A stretch of 64,000 nt of DNA, taken from the NCBI RefSeq assembly GCF_000425385.1, contig NZ_AUDI01000015.1, forward strand, positions 124,001 to 188,000. The letters run 5' to 3'. Of the stretch, positions 9,143 through 16,357 are shown piece after piece (positions within the stretch are counted from its first letter, which is position 1; the number at the start of each line of letters is the position of its first letter). A program made the translations under genes and the position numbers. Source of the DNA: Pseudoduganella violaceinigra DSM 15887 (GTDB taxonomy: Bacteria > Pseudomonadota > Gammaproteobacteria > Burkholderiales > Burkholderiaceae_D). The notes below the pieces were generated by a model that saw nothing but the letters and a program-made list of their open reading frames with translations, had not been told where the DNA came from and made no database searches.

Positions 9143-9871
9143 ATGCAAAACACGGTTCACTTCGTCCTGCAGGGCAAGGGCGGCATCGGCAAGACCTATG
9201 TATCGACCATCCTCGCGCAATGGCTGCAAGGCAAGAGCGAGACCCCGCTGCGCTGCTATGACACCGACCAGGAAAACACCACCTTCTCGCGCTACAAGGC
9301 GCTGGACGTGAAGCACGTGCCCGTAATGACCGAAGCGCGCACCATCGACCCGAAGCGCTTCGACGCGCTGATGATCGACCTCCTGGAAAAAGACGGCAAC
9401 TGCGTGATCGACAACGGCGCCAACACCTTCTCGCCGCTGATGGCCTACCTGATTGAGAACGACTGCTTCAACCTGCTGGAGGAATCGGGGCGCAAGGTCT
9501 ACATCCACACCATCGTGGGCGGCGGCGACACCCTGCACGACACGGCCATGGGCTTCGTCACCACCGCCAAATCGACCCAGGTGCCGCTGGTGCTGTGGGA
9601 GAACGAGCACTTCGGGCTGCTGCAATCGGCGTCCGGCAAATCCTTCCTCGAATCGCAGACCTACTCCGACAACGCGCAGCGGGTGCGCGGCCGGGTGGTG
9701 CTCAGCGAGCGCAATGCCGACACCTTCGGCGCCGATGTGAAGAAGATGAACACCGGCCGCCTGACGGTGGAGGAAGTGAAGGCCAGCGATAAATTCAATG
9801 TAATGGAAAAGCAGCGCATCAAGGTCGTGTTCCGCGACCTGTTCGAACAACTCGACCTGGTAAACTGGTAA
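9143..9871 (+). CDS. traL: TraL-like conjugation ATPase (ParA/MinD superfamily)
   Basis: A 242-residue protein with an N-terminal deviant Walker A (LQGKGGIGKTY, about 9-19), CYDTDQENTTF, VIDNGANTF and a C-terminal RQ/QRIKVVFRDLFEQLD-type ending. These match my recollection of TraL from IncP plasmid RP4, the ATPase encoded near oriT and related to StbB of R388. It is followed 3 bp later by a TraM-like gene, the same order as in IncP. No relaxase, oriT region or mating-pair genes are visible in the window, so it is an orphan pair. Function on the chromosome is unknown. Confidence 0.8.
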   Translation: MQNTVHFVLQGKGGIGKTYVSTILAQWLQGKSETPLRCYDTDQENTTFSRYKALDVKHVPVMTEARTIDPKRFDALMIDLLEKDGNCVIDNGANTFSPLMAYLIENDCFNLLEESGRKVYIHTIVGGGDTLHDTAMGFVTTAKSTQVPLVLWENEHFGLLQSASGKSFLESQTYSDNAQRVRGRVVLSERNADTFGADVKKMNTGRLTVEEVKASDKFNVMEKQRIKVVFRDLFEQLDLVNW

Positions 9872-9874
9872 AAC

Positions 9875-10306
9875 ATGGCCCTCGACCCGCACAAGCTGCG
9901 CCTGCACGTGTTTGAAAAGACCGGCATCAAGGTCGATGTCGACGATCCGATTTTTGCGCTGGTGGCGCTGAATGAAGCCGTGCTGGAAGAAGCGGTCGAA
10001 CGCCATCTGGCGCGGCTGGAAGGCGTCCACGTCCCGGCAGCGGCGCACAGCACCACCCCGTCCGCCGCCTATATCCCGCCGCCGGGCGCCCGCCCCATCC
10101 CCACCTCGCACGAACCGTTCTCGCGGCGCGAGCTGCGCCTGCTGGCCGCTGCCGCCGGCGTGGCGGTCCTGACCGCGGCCCTGGTCCTGCTCGGCCAGGC
10201 CATCGTCAGCAAGCCCGCCGGCATTCCCCCCGCCAAGCTCGAGCGCGCCCTGCAAACCCTGGACGCCAAGACCCGCGCCGCCTTCGAAGCCGAACTCGCG
10301 AAATAA
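9875..10306 (+). CDS. traM: TraM-like small membrane protein
   Basis: A 143-residue protein. Its N-terminus (FEKTGIKVDVDDPIFALVALNE) resembles IncP TraM and StbC-type proteins. A Pro-rich linker (about 60-80) follows, then one transmembrane segment near residues 90-110 (LLAAAAGVAVLTAALVLLG) and a short charged tail. It starts 3 bp after traL and is presumably translated with it. The TraM call relies mainly on the neighbour and the N-terminal pattern. The TAA stop overlaps the first base of the dispersed repeat at 10306. Confidence 0.7.
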   Translation: MALDPHKLRLHVFEKTGIKVDVDDPIFALVALNEAVLEEAVERHLARLEGVHVPAAAHSTTPSAAYIPPPGARPIPTSHEPFSRRELRLLAAAAGVAVLTAALVLLGQAIVSKPAGIPPAKLERALQTLDAKTRAAFEAELAK

Positions 10307-10335
10307 AAGTCGGGGTCAGGTCTGGCAATCGGACA
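10306..10335. repeat. GGGGTCAGG-family repeat, left copy beside hipBA
   Basis: This 30-bp copy (core CGGGGTCAGGTCTGGCAATC) is 27/30 identical by eye to the copy at 48141-48170. Its first 20 bp recur inverted at 12897-12916 with one mismatch, so the two frame the hipBA locus. It sits directly after the traM stop. Confidence 0.75.
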
Positions 10336-10636
10336 AAACGCTACGTTGCGGGTGCCCATCATGGAAGTTAGGCTCACGGATGCCTGCATGAAAATCAAGC
10401 ACTTATGGCGTGTGAGTGCTTTGAAATTGAAACCAATTTCGTCAAAGCAACGCTAACAATTGGAATCCTAAGGTGGATACCCGATACAAGACTAGTTTGG
10501 CGTGCTGGAAACTAAGCAAGCGTACGTTGAAGTGCTGACGTCAACATCCAAGCCGAAGGCTACGGGCCACTCTTCCAGCTGGTCCTCTACTAAAGCGGTG
10601 GGTTCTCACAACGACTTCCTTCGATTGCGATTTTCA
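10336..10636. other. Intergenic region, no gene seen
   Basis: About 300 bp between the repeat after traM and the hipA stop. I see no frame with a ribosome-binding site, no RNA family and no clear terminator. Its base composition is lower in GC than the core genes around it, in keeping with the accessory character of the hipBA segment. Confidence 0.4.
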
Positions 10637-12034
10637 TCATGAGGATAGGTCTAGTTCCGCGGGCTTGCCTTGTCGCCTAATAAGGGATGCAACTAATGGA
10701 TGCGCGTGGAAGTGTGTGAGCAAACGTTCTTTTTGTGTCTCAGTGAGCAAGGAACTCGCAATCAAGTCCGGCCATCGAAGAACTGCGTTCTTCACAGTAT
10801 CGCGGATGACCTTTGCTGCCGGCTTCTCAGGAATTTGGAGCTCCTCGCAAAACTTCCGAATAACGGCCGGTCCAATCCCTGGTTTTGCGGCCTTACTTTG
10901 CTGTGCATCTTTTACAGACATCTTAGGTTTTACTGCAAGTTCAGGCGGCAGAATGTGCAACGCATGGCCCATGCGCTTGTTGTAGGCAGCATAAGCAACG
11001 ATGTCGTATGCTGGCGGCAGTTCTGGAGTATGCCCGTCTGGATAGTAAATGCCGATGTTCTTAAGATGCATATCTGGATTGCCCAGCATTTCATTCACCA
11101 CCATGCGTCGGAGTAGTTCATGTACCGCCGGCTCGCCCAAAGTAGGGAATTCCATAAGAACGCTGGCCACCTCCAAGTAGCTTGCGCCCATATATTTGTT
11201 TTCGGGCATTACGCCAAGTACTTGGCAAAAATCTTCGCAATGAACTCGCCCATCCGGGCTACGGTCATAACGAATTACTGCGAGAAAGTTAGTTTTCCTG
11301 CTCACGTCTCCAAGGTCGTATCCATGTTCCACCGCTAGCATTTCAAGCGGCTCAAGATGTGCCTCTGTGACATTTACGCCTGCGGCTCCAGCGAGCCGTA
11401 AAGACAGCTCTTCCACTTCAGGTAGAAGCGCTTGTCCGACGACCGGAAGTTTTGCAATGATATGGGTATCCTGCATCTTGGTGCGGCCAACATATCGCCC
11501 ACCTTCGAGGATTACTCCAACTTTTGGTTGAACCCCTGACAGGGAAACACCATCGTCTAATGGCTCAGCAGTTACGGACATCTCGAGGGAGTCCGCATCT
11601 TGCGTTACATAATGCGCGAGCTCGTCGCGAGTCAGAGTAAGTGGTAGCGCAAAAAGATTTCCTGGGAGGTCGCGACCACATGCAGCGAGCATGTCGAAAT
11701 GGTCCTTAGGGTCACACCCTCGCTTTTCTGCGACATGGTCTCGGAAAACACCCTCGGGAAGGAGGTTTTGGAAAAATGCGGGTAACAGCCATCCATTCGC
11801 TGGGCTGTACATTCCATTAAAGAGTGTGGAACGGATTTCTGCCCACAATGCTTTTTGTGCTGCCGGGTCTTCTGCCAACATGGAGAGCGACATGACTGGT
11901 GCATCGACTATTGCGGCGAACGCGTCGTCCGCCACAAGGCGGTTGACGACTTGCGATTCGCCAATCAGATATTGGAACAAGACTCCGGCACGCTGTTGCG
12001 TCCCAATATAGATACCCAAGGCCTTAACATTCAT
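10637..12034 (-). CDS. hipA: HipA-family serine/threonine kinase toxin
   Basis: A 465-residue toxin kinase; E. coli HipA (440 residues) phosphorylates glutamyl-tRNA synthetase and induces persistence. Visible are an N-terminal HipA_N-like region, the Gly/Ser nucleotide loop SLSGVQPK (164-171), HIIAKLP with a candidate ATP-binding Lys195, the catalytic loop GNPDMHLKN (Asp321, Asn326) and the metal-binding PAYDIV (Asp344). All catalytic residues look present, so the toxin is probably active. It overlaps hipB by 4 bp, antitoxin first. Codon use is less GC-biased than in housekeeping neighbours, suggesting acquisition. Confidence 0.93.
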   Translation of the reverse strand: MNVKALGIYIGTQQRAGVLFQYLIGESQVVNRLVADDAFAAIVDAPVMSLSMLAEDPAAQKALWAEIRSTLFNGMYSPANGWLLPAFFQNLLPEGVFRDHVAEKRGCDPKDHFDMLAACGRDLPGNLFALPLTLTRDELAHYVTQDADSLEMSVTAEPLDDGVSLSGVQPKVGVILEGGRYVGRTKMQDTHIIAKLPVVGQALLPEVEELSLRLAGAAGVNVTEAHLEPLEMLAVEHGYDLGDVSRKTNFLAVIRYDRSPDGRVHCEDFCQVLGVMPENKYMGASYLEVASVLMEFPTLGEPAVHELLRRMVVNEMLGNPDMHLKNIGIYYPDGHTPELPPAYDIVAYAAYNKRMGHALHILPPELAVKPKMSVKDAQQSKAAKPGIGPAVIRKFCEELQIPEKPAAKVIRDTVKNAVLRWPDLIASSLLTETQKERLLTHFHAHPLVASLIRRQGKPAELDLSS

Positions 12035-12393
12035 TTCTTTTCCCTGGTAAATCGCAACCGACGGCGAGGGGGGGCGTTCTGGTCTTCTGCTACCTTTGCC
12101 TCTAATCGCTCGCGAGCAAGCTGAACTCGCGTCTTAACCGCAGGTGGGGAAGGAGCAAATCCCTGTTCGCTTGAGAGCCCCGTTGCTGCTCCCTTCGGAA
12201 CAATTACAAGCTCGTATCCTAGACGGTCCAGAATGGACATCAAAGTAGTGATTTTGTAGTCTCGGGCGCCGTTCAGCACTCCCGTGAGTGTCCGACGTGA
12301 AATACCGGCATGCTCACCCAACGATTGTTGCGTTAGGCCCATTGAGCCAAGGCGTATCCGTAGAAAATCAGCGATTTCTTGCAAAGTTCTCAT
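12031..12393 (-). CDS. hipB: HipB-family HTH antitoxin
   Basis: A protein of about 120 residues with a Cro/C1-type helix-turn-helix (about 10-65: LTQQSLGEHAGISRRTLTGV) and a longer, basic C-terminal tail (PPRRRLRFTREKK) than E. coli HipB. It should bind and neutralise HipA and repress the operon. The frame is open to an ATG at 12426, but that codon lies at the predicted -10 element, upstream of the transcript start. I therefore place the start at 12393 (MRTLQEI). The ribosome-binding site is weak, which may keep antitoxin translation low. Confidence 0.88.
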   Translation of the reverse strand: MRTLQEIADFLRIRLGSMGLTQQSLGEHAGISRRTLTGVLNGARDYKITTLMSILDRLGYELVIVPKGAATGLSSEQGFAPSPPAVKTRVQLARERLEAKVAEDQNAPPRRRLRFTREKK

Positions 12394-12400
12394 GCGCAAT

Positions 12401-12431
12401 AAAGTATGTTTACATTGATTTATCATACTTT
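12401..12431 (-). promoter_or_regulatory. hipBA promoter and proximal operator (31-bp inverted repeat)
   Basis: The half-sites AAAGTATG (12401-12408) and ATCATACTTT (12422-12431) form a 31-bp inverted repeat immediately upstream of hipB. On the minus strand a -10 TATGAT (12422-12427) and a -35 TTGATG (12445-12450) are spaced by exactly 17 bp, so the operator covers the -10 and the start site. Repressor binding there would block RNA polymerase, as expected for HipB autoregulation. Confidence 0.75.
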
Positions 12432-12463
12432 AGTGCCCAAAAAACATCAACACAATGAGCATC

Positions 12464-12494
12464 AAAGTATGATTAACTCCAAAAATCATACTTT
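12464..12494 (-). promoter_or_regulatory. hipBA distal operator (31-bp inverted repeat)
   Basis: AAAGTATGAT (12464-12473) and ATCATACTTT (12485-12494) form a second 31-bp inverted repeat with the same half-site spacing as the proximal one. The two sites start 63 bp apart, about six helical turns, so repressors on both would lie on the same DNA face. The bases after each site are also alike (TAGYGCYCAAA). Confidence 0.75.
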
Positions 12495-12896
12495 AGCGCT
12501 CAAATCTTTGCGAAATTGGTAGCCGGCGCCCTCAAGAGAGAGCTAGACCAGCAGACGATGATGAATACCAAATTTCCTACTTTGCTGCTCACAAGGGCAG
12601 CACAATATGAATTGCATGGACCCACAAAATAAGGGGGAAGCCTTGCTTGGTCTTCGCATGAGGCGCGCGCCAAGTGCCGAACCTTCAACCCCTGTCAATC
12701 AGTTTCGGCTAGTCTTCCTCGCGCCCCCCCCAGATTGCCTGGGCTTTGGGTTGTGCATCATCAAAAAGATTCGGACCTGTATGCCCGCTTTCATCGACAA
12801 AGAAATACATCGCGTCAAAGGTTTCAGTGAAACTTTAGTGAACTGTTTGCCCAACTTCTACGATGGGCAGCGTGAAGCGAAAAGCTCATCAAGAAG
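12495..12896. other. Intergenic region, no convincing gene
   Basis: About 400 bp between the hipBA control region and the repeat at 12897. Frames at 12500-12688 (minus) and 12607-12906 (plus) exist, but they lack ribosome-binding sites, recognisable domains and consistent codon bias. I regard the stretch as non-coding or decayed accessory DNA. Confidence 0.4.
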
Positions 12897-12916
12897 CCAG
12901 ACCTGATCCCGACTTT
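12897..12916. repeat. Inverted partner of the 10306 repeat
   Basis: CCAGACCTGATCCCGACTTT is the reverse complement of the 20 bp at 10306-10325 with one mismatch. Homology stops at its inner edge. Together the two copies bracket the 2.6-kb hipBA segment. Confidence 0.65.
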
Positions 12917-12922
12917 CATGCT

Positions 12923-12948
12923 AACATATGAATATCTATTCACTTGTT
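12923..12948 (+). promoter_or_regulatory. ArsR/SmtB-type operator (12-2-12 palindrome)
   Basis: A 26-bp imperfect palindrome with arms AACATATGAATA and TATTCACTTGTT (10 of 12 positions symmetric) and a 2-bp centre. The 12-2-12 layout with TGAA/TTCA cores is classic for SmtB-family zinc/cobalt repressors. It lies 22 bp before the arsR-type start, so the regulator probably controls itself and the exporter. Metal binding should release the DNA. Confidence 0.75.
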
Positions 12949-12970
12949 TACTGACGCGATCTGAACTGCA

Positions 12971-13288
12971 ATGGCCATCTATTCCGATAACGACGCTTCC
13001 GTCGCTGAGCTGGCGGACTTGTTCCATTTGCTGGGGGATCAGACTCGGCTGCGTATCGTGCTGGCTTGCCTCGAGCAGCCGATCGCAGTCAGCGATATCG
13101 CCGCCGCGCTCCAGCTGAGCTCATCGTTAGTGAGCCACCACTTACGCCTGCTGCGCGGCGCCCGCATCGTCAAGTCCGAGCGCCAGGGCAAGCAAGTCTT
13201 TTATTCCACCGCTGATGCCCACATCAGCGGTGTCCTGCGCGATATGCTGGAGCACATCGCCGAACCATCCAACGGGAACGAGCAATGA
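12971..13288 (+). CDS. ArsR/SmtB-family metal-sensing repressor
   Basis: A 105-residue winged-helix repressor. The recognition region is SSSLVSHHLRLLR, and the C-terminal helix carries D-x-H...H-x-x-E (DAHISGVLRDMLEHIAE), the spacing of the alpha-5 zinc site of SmtB (Asp104, His106, His117, Glu120). No Cys-based alpha-3 site is present, which argues against arsenic or cadmium sensing. It overlaps the CDF exporter gene by 4 bp (ATGA) and has a 12-2-12 operator upstream. Zn(II) or Co(II) is the likely inducer. Confidence 0.9.
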   Translation: MAIYSDNDASVAELADLFHLLGDQTRLRIVLACLEQPIAVSDIAAALQLSSSLVSHHLRLLRGARIVKSERQGKQVFYSTADAHISGVLRDMLEHIAEPSNGNEQ

Positions 13289-14334
13289 GCGCCCATCATC
13301 ATCACGGACACGGCCACGATCACGGCCATCACCACCATCATGGCGAGGTCGGCCATGGCCGCGCCTTCGCCATTGCGATCACCTTGAATGCGGTATTCGT
13401 CGGTATCGAGTTCTTCTACGGCTTCCTGGCCAATTCAACGGCGCTGATGGCCGATGCGGGCCATAACCTGTCGGATGTGCTGAGCCTGATGCTGGCCTGG
13501 GGCGCGGCGATCCTGGCCAAGCGCGAACCGTCCGGCCGTTACACTTATGGTCTGCGCAGCAGTTCCATCCTGGCGGCGCTGTTTAACGGCATGCTGCTGA
13601 TGGCCGCCACCGGCGCCATCGCCTGGGGCGCGGTCGAGCAGCTGATGAAGCCGCACCCGGTGCAGGGCCTGACGGTGTCCATCGTGGCCGGGATCGGCAT
13701 CGCCGTGAATGGCATCTCGGCCTGGCTGTTCATGCGCGGCAGCAAGGATGACTTGAATATCCGCGGCGCCTACCTGCACCTGGCGGCCGACGCGGCCATT
13801 TCGCTGGGCGTGCTGCTTGCCGGCCTGCTGGTGATGTACACCGGCTGGGCATGGCTGGACCCGGCGGTTTCCCTGGTAATCGTCGTGCTGATCATGAAGA
13901 GCACCTGGTCGCTGCTGCGCGAGGCGCTGGACATGACGCTGGGCGCGGTGCCGGGCAATGTGGATGCGAACGCAGTGGAGCAGTTCCTGCTGTCACGTCC
14001 GGGCGTGACGGGCGTGCACGACCTGCATATCTGGTCCATGAGCACGACGGATGTGGCGCTGACCTGCCACTTGGTGATGCCGGGCGGCTATCCGGGCGAT
14101 GCAGCGATTGATGAAATTGCGCGCGGCTTGAAGGAGCAATACGGCATCAACCACACGACGCTGCAGACCGAACAGGGAACGACCCAGCACGAATGCAGCC
14201 TGCACGGGCCTGGCCATGCGCATGGCAGCGACGAGGAGCAGGGGCACGGCGACGATCACGATCATGGCCACGCCTGCACGCACGATCACGATCACAAGCA
14301 TGGCCACGGTCACGACCATGGCCATGCCCACTAG
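13285..14334 (+). CDS. Cation diffusion facilitator (zinc exporter, CzcD/ZitB type)
   Basis: A 349-residue inner-membrane exporter with six predicted transmembrane helices, a His-rich N-terminus (about 1-24) and a very His/Asp-rich C-tail (about 305-349). TM2 has AGHNLSD and TM5 has HLAAD, giving the 2-His/2-Asp site of zinc-selective CDF proteins. A cytoplasmic ferredoxin-like domain follows TM6 (VHDLHIWSM). It would export Zn(II), possibly Co(II) or Cd(II), by proton antiport. It is translationally coupled to the SmtB-type repressor. Confidence 0.92.
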   Translation: MSAHHHHGHGHDHGHHHHHGEVGHGRAFAIAITLNAVFVGIEFFYGFLANSTALMADAGHNLSDVLSLMLAWGAAILAKREPSGRYTYGLRSSSILAALFNGMLLMAATGAIAWGAVEQLMKPHPVQGLTVSIVAGIGIAVNGISAWLFMRGSKDDLNIRGAYLHLAADAAISLGVLLAGLLVMYTGWAWLDPAVSLVIVVLIMKSTWSLLREALDMTLGAVPGNVDANAVEQFLLSRPGVTGVHDLHIWSMSTTDVALTCHLVMPGGYPGDAAIDEIARGLKEQYGINHTTLQTEQGTTQHECSLHGPGHAHGSDEEQGHGDDHDHGHACTHDHDHKHGHGHDHGHAH

Positions 14335-14336
14335 GC

Positions 14337-14840
14337 TTATTTGACGTCCATCATTTCCACGTCGAAGATCAGGGGCGAGTTGGCGGGAATACCAGGCATG
14401 GCGCGGTTGCCGTAAGCCAATTCTGCAGGGATGATCAGGGTGCGCTTGCCACCCACTTTCATGCCCACGATGCCCTGGTCCCAGCCCTTGATCACTTTGC
14501 CGGTGCCCAGCTTGAAGTCCAGCGGTTCACCGCGCGGCAGCGAGCTGTCGAACTGGCGGCCGCGCTGGTTCTTGGCCAGCGGGCGGTACAGCCAGCCGGT
14601 GTAATGCATGAAGACGGTCGCGCCGACATTGGCTTCGGCGCCTTTGCCGATCTTGGTGTCGGTGACGATCAGTTGCTCGGCGGCCGGGCCTGGCTGGGCC
14701 GAGCCCGGCACGACCGGCGCCGTTTCTGCCTGGGCCGGTGCGGCTGGATTTGCAGGAGTAGCTTCTTGGGTTGGCTGCTGTGCCTGCGCCAGGCCGGCGG
14801 CAGCGCACAGGATTGCGATCAGGATCGAAGTGCGTTTCAT
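14337..14840 (-). CDS. FKBP-type peptidyl-prolyl cis-trans isomerase (exported)
   Basis: A 167-residue protein with a signal peptide (MKRTSILIAILCAAAGLAQA), a Pro/Ala-rich linker (about 23-50) and one FKBP domain (about 60-167) with MHYTGWLY, FDSSLPRGEPLDFKLG, VIKGWDQGIVGMKVGG and LAYGNRAMPGIPANSPL. It should catalyse prolyl isomerisation in periplasmic or envelope protein folding. It is convergent with the CDF gene, with stops 2 bp apart, and is monocistronic. Confidence 0.93.
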   Translation of the reverse strand: MKRTSILIAILCAAAGLAQAQQPTQEATPANPAAPAQAETAPVVPGSAQPGPAAEQLIVTDTKIGKGAEANVGATVFMHYTGWLYRPLAKNQRGRQFDSSLPRGEPLDFKLGTGKVIKGWDQGIVGMKVGGKRTLIIPAELAYGNRAMPGIPANSPLIFDVEMMDVK

Positions 14841-14873
14841 GTATAGTCTTTACGAGGTGTTAAGGCGGCTGCC

Positions 14874-15407
14874 ATGATAGCAAAGGAACCTGCCCACAAA
14901 CTGTTTTTTGCACTGTGGCCGGACGAGGAAGCCCGGCAGGCTTTGGTGCGTTTGCAACAACCGGTGCGCGGCCGGCTGATTCCACCGGAAAAGCTGCACC
15001 TGACCATGGCATTCCTCGGCCAGCAGCCGGCTGCGGCGCTGCCTGCCTTGCTGGAGATCCTGCATGCGTCTTCGGTGCCGCCCATGGAGCTTGCGCTTGA
15101 TTGCTACGGCTACTTCAAACGCCCGCAAATTGCCTGGGCCGGGATGCGCGTCGCGCCGCCGGCCTTGCTGGCGGCCCAGGCGGAATTGATGCAGCGGCTG
15201 GAAGCTGCCGGTTTCAGCGCGGCGACGCATGGGGAGTTCAAGCCGCATGTGACGCTGGCGCGCGAGGCGAAACAGGCGCCGGGCGCATTCTCCGGCGCGC
15301 CGGTGCTATGGAGGGTGGCGGGGTTGGCCCTGCTTGAGTCGATGGCGGATGGGCGGTACGTGGCGCTCGCTACCACCGGTCAACCTGTGTCAGGCACGAG
15401 TGCCTGA
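14874..15407 (+). CDS. thpR: RNA 2',3'-cyclic phosphodiesterase (LigT family)
   Basis: A 177-residue 2H phosphoesterase. The two catalytic HxT motifs are HLT (42-44, in KLHLTMAFLG) and HVT (about residue 125, in KPHVTLARE). The family opens 2',3'-cyclic phosphate ends of RNA. The last codons and the stop lie inside an 18-bp palindrome (15390-15407), so the C-terminal residues VSGTSA are repeat-encoded. Confidence 0.9.
   Translation: MIAKEPAHKLFFALWPDEEARQALVRLQQPVRGRLIPPEKLHLTMAFLGQQPAAALPALLEILHASSVPPMELALDCYGYFKRPQIAWAGMRVAPPALLAAQAELMQRLEAAGFSAATHGEFKPHVTLAREAKQAPGAFSGAPVLWRVAGLALLESMADGRYVALATTGQPVSGTSA
15390..15407. repeat. Palindrome at the end of thpR
   Basis: TCAGGCAC-GAG-GTGCCTGA-type palindrome, with arms TCAGGCAC and TGCCTGA around GAG. 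It contains the thpR stop codon. It belongs to the TCAG/CTGA palindromes found at several gene ends in this window. Confidence 0.65.
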
Positions 15408-15431
15408 TACGTGCCCACAGCGGCCGCGATC

Positions 15432-15459
15432 CAGTGTCAGACACTTGTGTCTGACACTG
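15432..15459. repeat. Perfect 28-bp palindrome at the end of tcdA
   Basis: Arms of 13 bp (CAGTGTCAGACAC / GTGTCTGACACTG) flank a TT centre. It contains the tcdA stop codon (15437-15439) and encodes that protein's last residues. Lying between convergent genes, it may also act as a bidirectional transcript end, although no T-run follows. Confidence 0.75.
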
Positions 15460-16294
15460 CCTTGCCGGTTTCAACCTGGTCAGCCAGCTTCCGCAACAAA
15501 TGCCCCGCCGCCACCATGCCAAACGTGGCCGTCACCACCATCGCCGAACCGAAGCCCGCGCAATTGATACCGGTCACGCCCGGCTTGACCGCCTTCTCGT
15601 CGCCGTCGACGGTGCACACCTCCCCCGTCTCGGGAAACTTCAATGGCTCCATCGAAAACACGGCATCCACCCCCAGCTTGTTCTTGGAGTTTGGCGGATA
15701 GTTGTACTGGCTGCGCAAGCGGCGGCGCACCTTTTTCAGCAGCGGCTCCTGTTCGGTCTTGGACAGGTCGCGCACTTCGATGCGGGTCGGGTCGGTCTGG
15801 CCGCCCGCGCTGCCGATCACGATCAACGGTATCTGCTTGCTGCGGCAATAGTGGATCAGCGCCGTCTTCGACTGGGCCGCATCGATGGCGTCCACCACGT
15901 AGTCGAAGTGGTGCGCGCCCACCATCTCATCCAGGTTGTCCGGCGTGATGAAATCCTCCACCTGCACCACCTGGCAGAAGGGATTGATCTGGGCAATGCG
16001 CTCGGCCAGCGCCGAAATCTTGGCCATGCCGATGGTGCCGGACAAAGCCTGGATCTGGCGGTTGATATTCGACTCGGCCACGTTATCGAGGTCGATCAGG
16101 GTCAGCTTGCCGATGGCCGAACGCGCCAGCGCCTCGACAATCCAGGAACCTACGCCGCCCACGCCGATCACGCACACATGTGCGCCACGGAAACGGGCCA
16201 GGGCCTTTTCGCCGTACAGGCGGGCAATGCCGCCGAAGCGGCGGTCAAAATCGATATCGTCCAGAACTGGATCAAGTATTTGCGGGGAATTCAT
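15437..16294 (-). CDS. tcdA: tRNA threonylcarbamoyladenosine dehydratase
   Basis: A 285-residue E1-like enzyme that cyclises t6A37 to ct6A in ANN-decoding tRNAs. It shows ARFRGAHVCVIGVGGVGSWI (nucleotide-binding GxGGxGS), LIDLDNVAESNINRQ, VDAIDAAQSKTALI and a C-terminal CAGFGSAMVVTATFG. Length matches CsdL/TcdA. The final residues AVSDTSV derive from the 28-bp palindrome. It is divergent from the hemerythrin-PdxH gene across 63 bp. Confidence 0.93.
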   Translation of the reverse strand: MNSPQILDPVLDDIDFDRRFGGIARLYGEKALARFRGAHVCVIGVGGVGSWIVEALARSAIGKLTLIDLDNVAESNINRQIQALSGTIGMAKISALAERIAQINPFCQVVQVEDFITPDNLDEMVGAHHFDYVVDAIDAAQSKTALIHYCRSKQIPLIVIGSAGGQTDPTRIEVRDLSKTEQEPLLKKVRRRLRSQYNYPPNSKNKLGVDAVFSMEPLKFPETGEVCTVDGDEKAVKPGVTGINCAGFGSAMVVTATFGMVAAGHLLRKLADQVETGKAVSDTSV

Positions 16295-16357
16295 CCCGTT
16301 ATTTTAGCTGAGCCGGGCTACAATGTTTTCTCTTGCTAAGTTCACCAGACCCGCACC

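Noticed and set aside
12394..12426. Upstream ATG of hipB at 12426
   Set aside because: It coincides with the predicted -10 element of the hipBA promoter, so the transcript would begin downstream of it.
12607..12906. A 99-codon plus-strand frame between hipBA and the metal regulator
   Set aside because: No ribosome-binding site, no recognisable domain and mixed composition; it also runs into the repeat at 12897.
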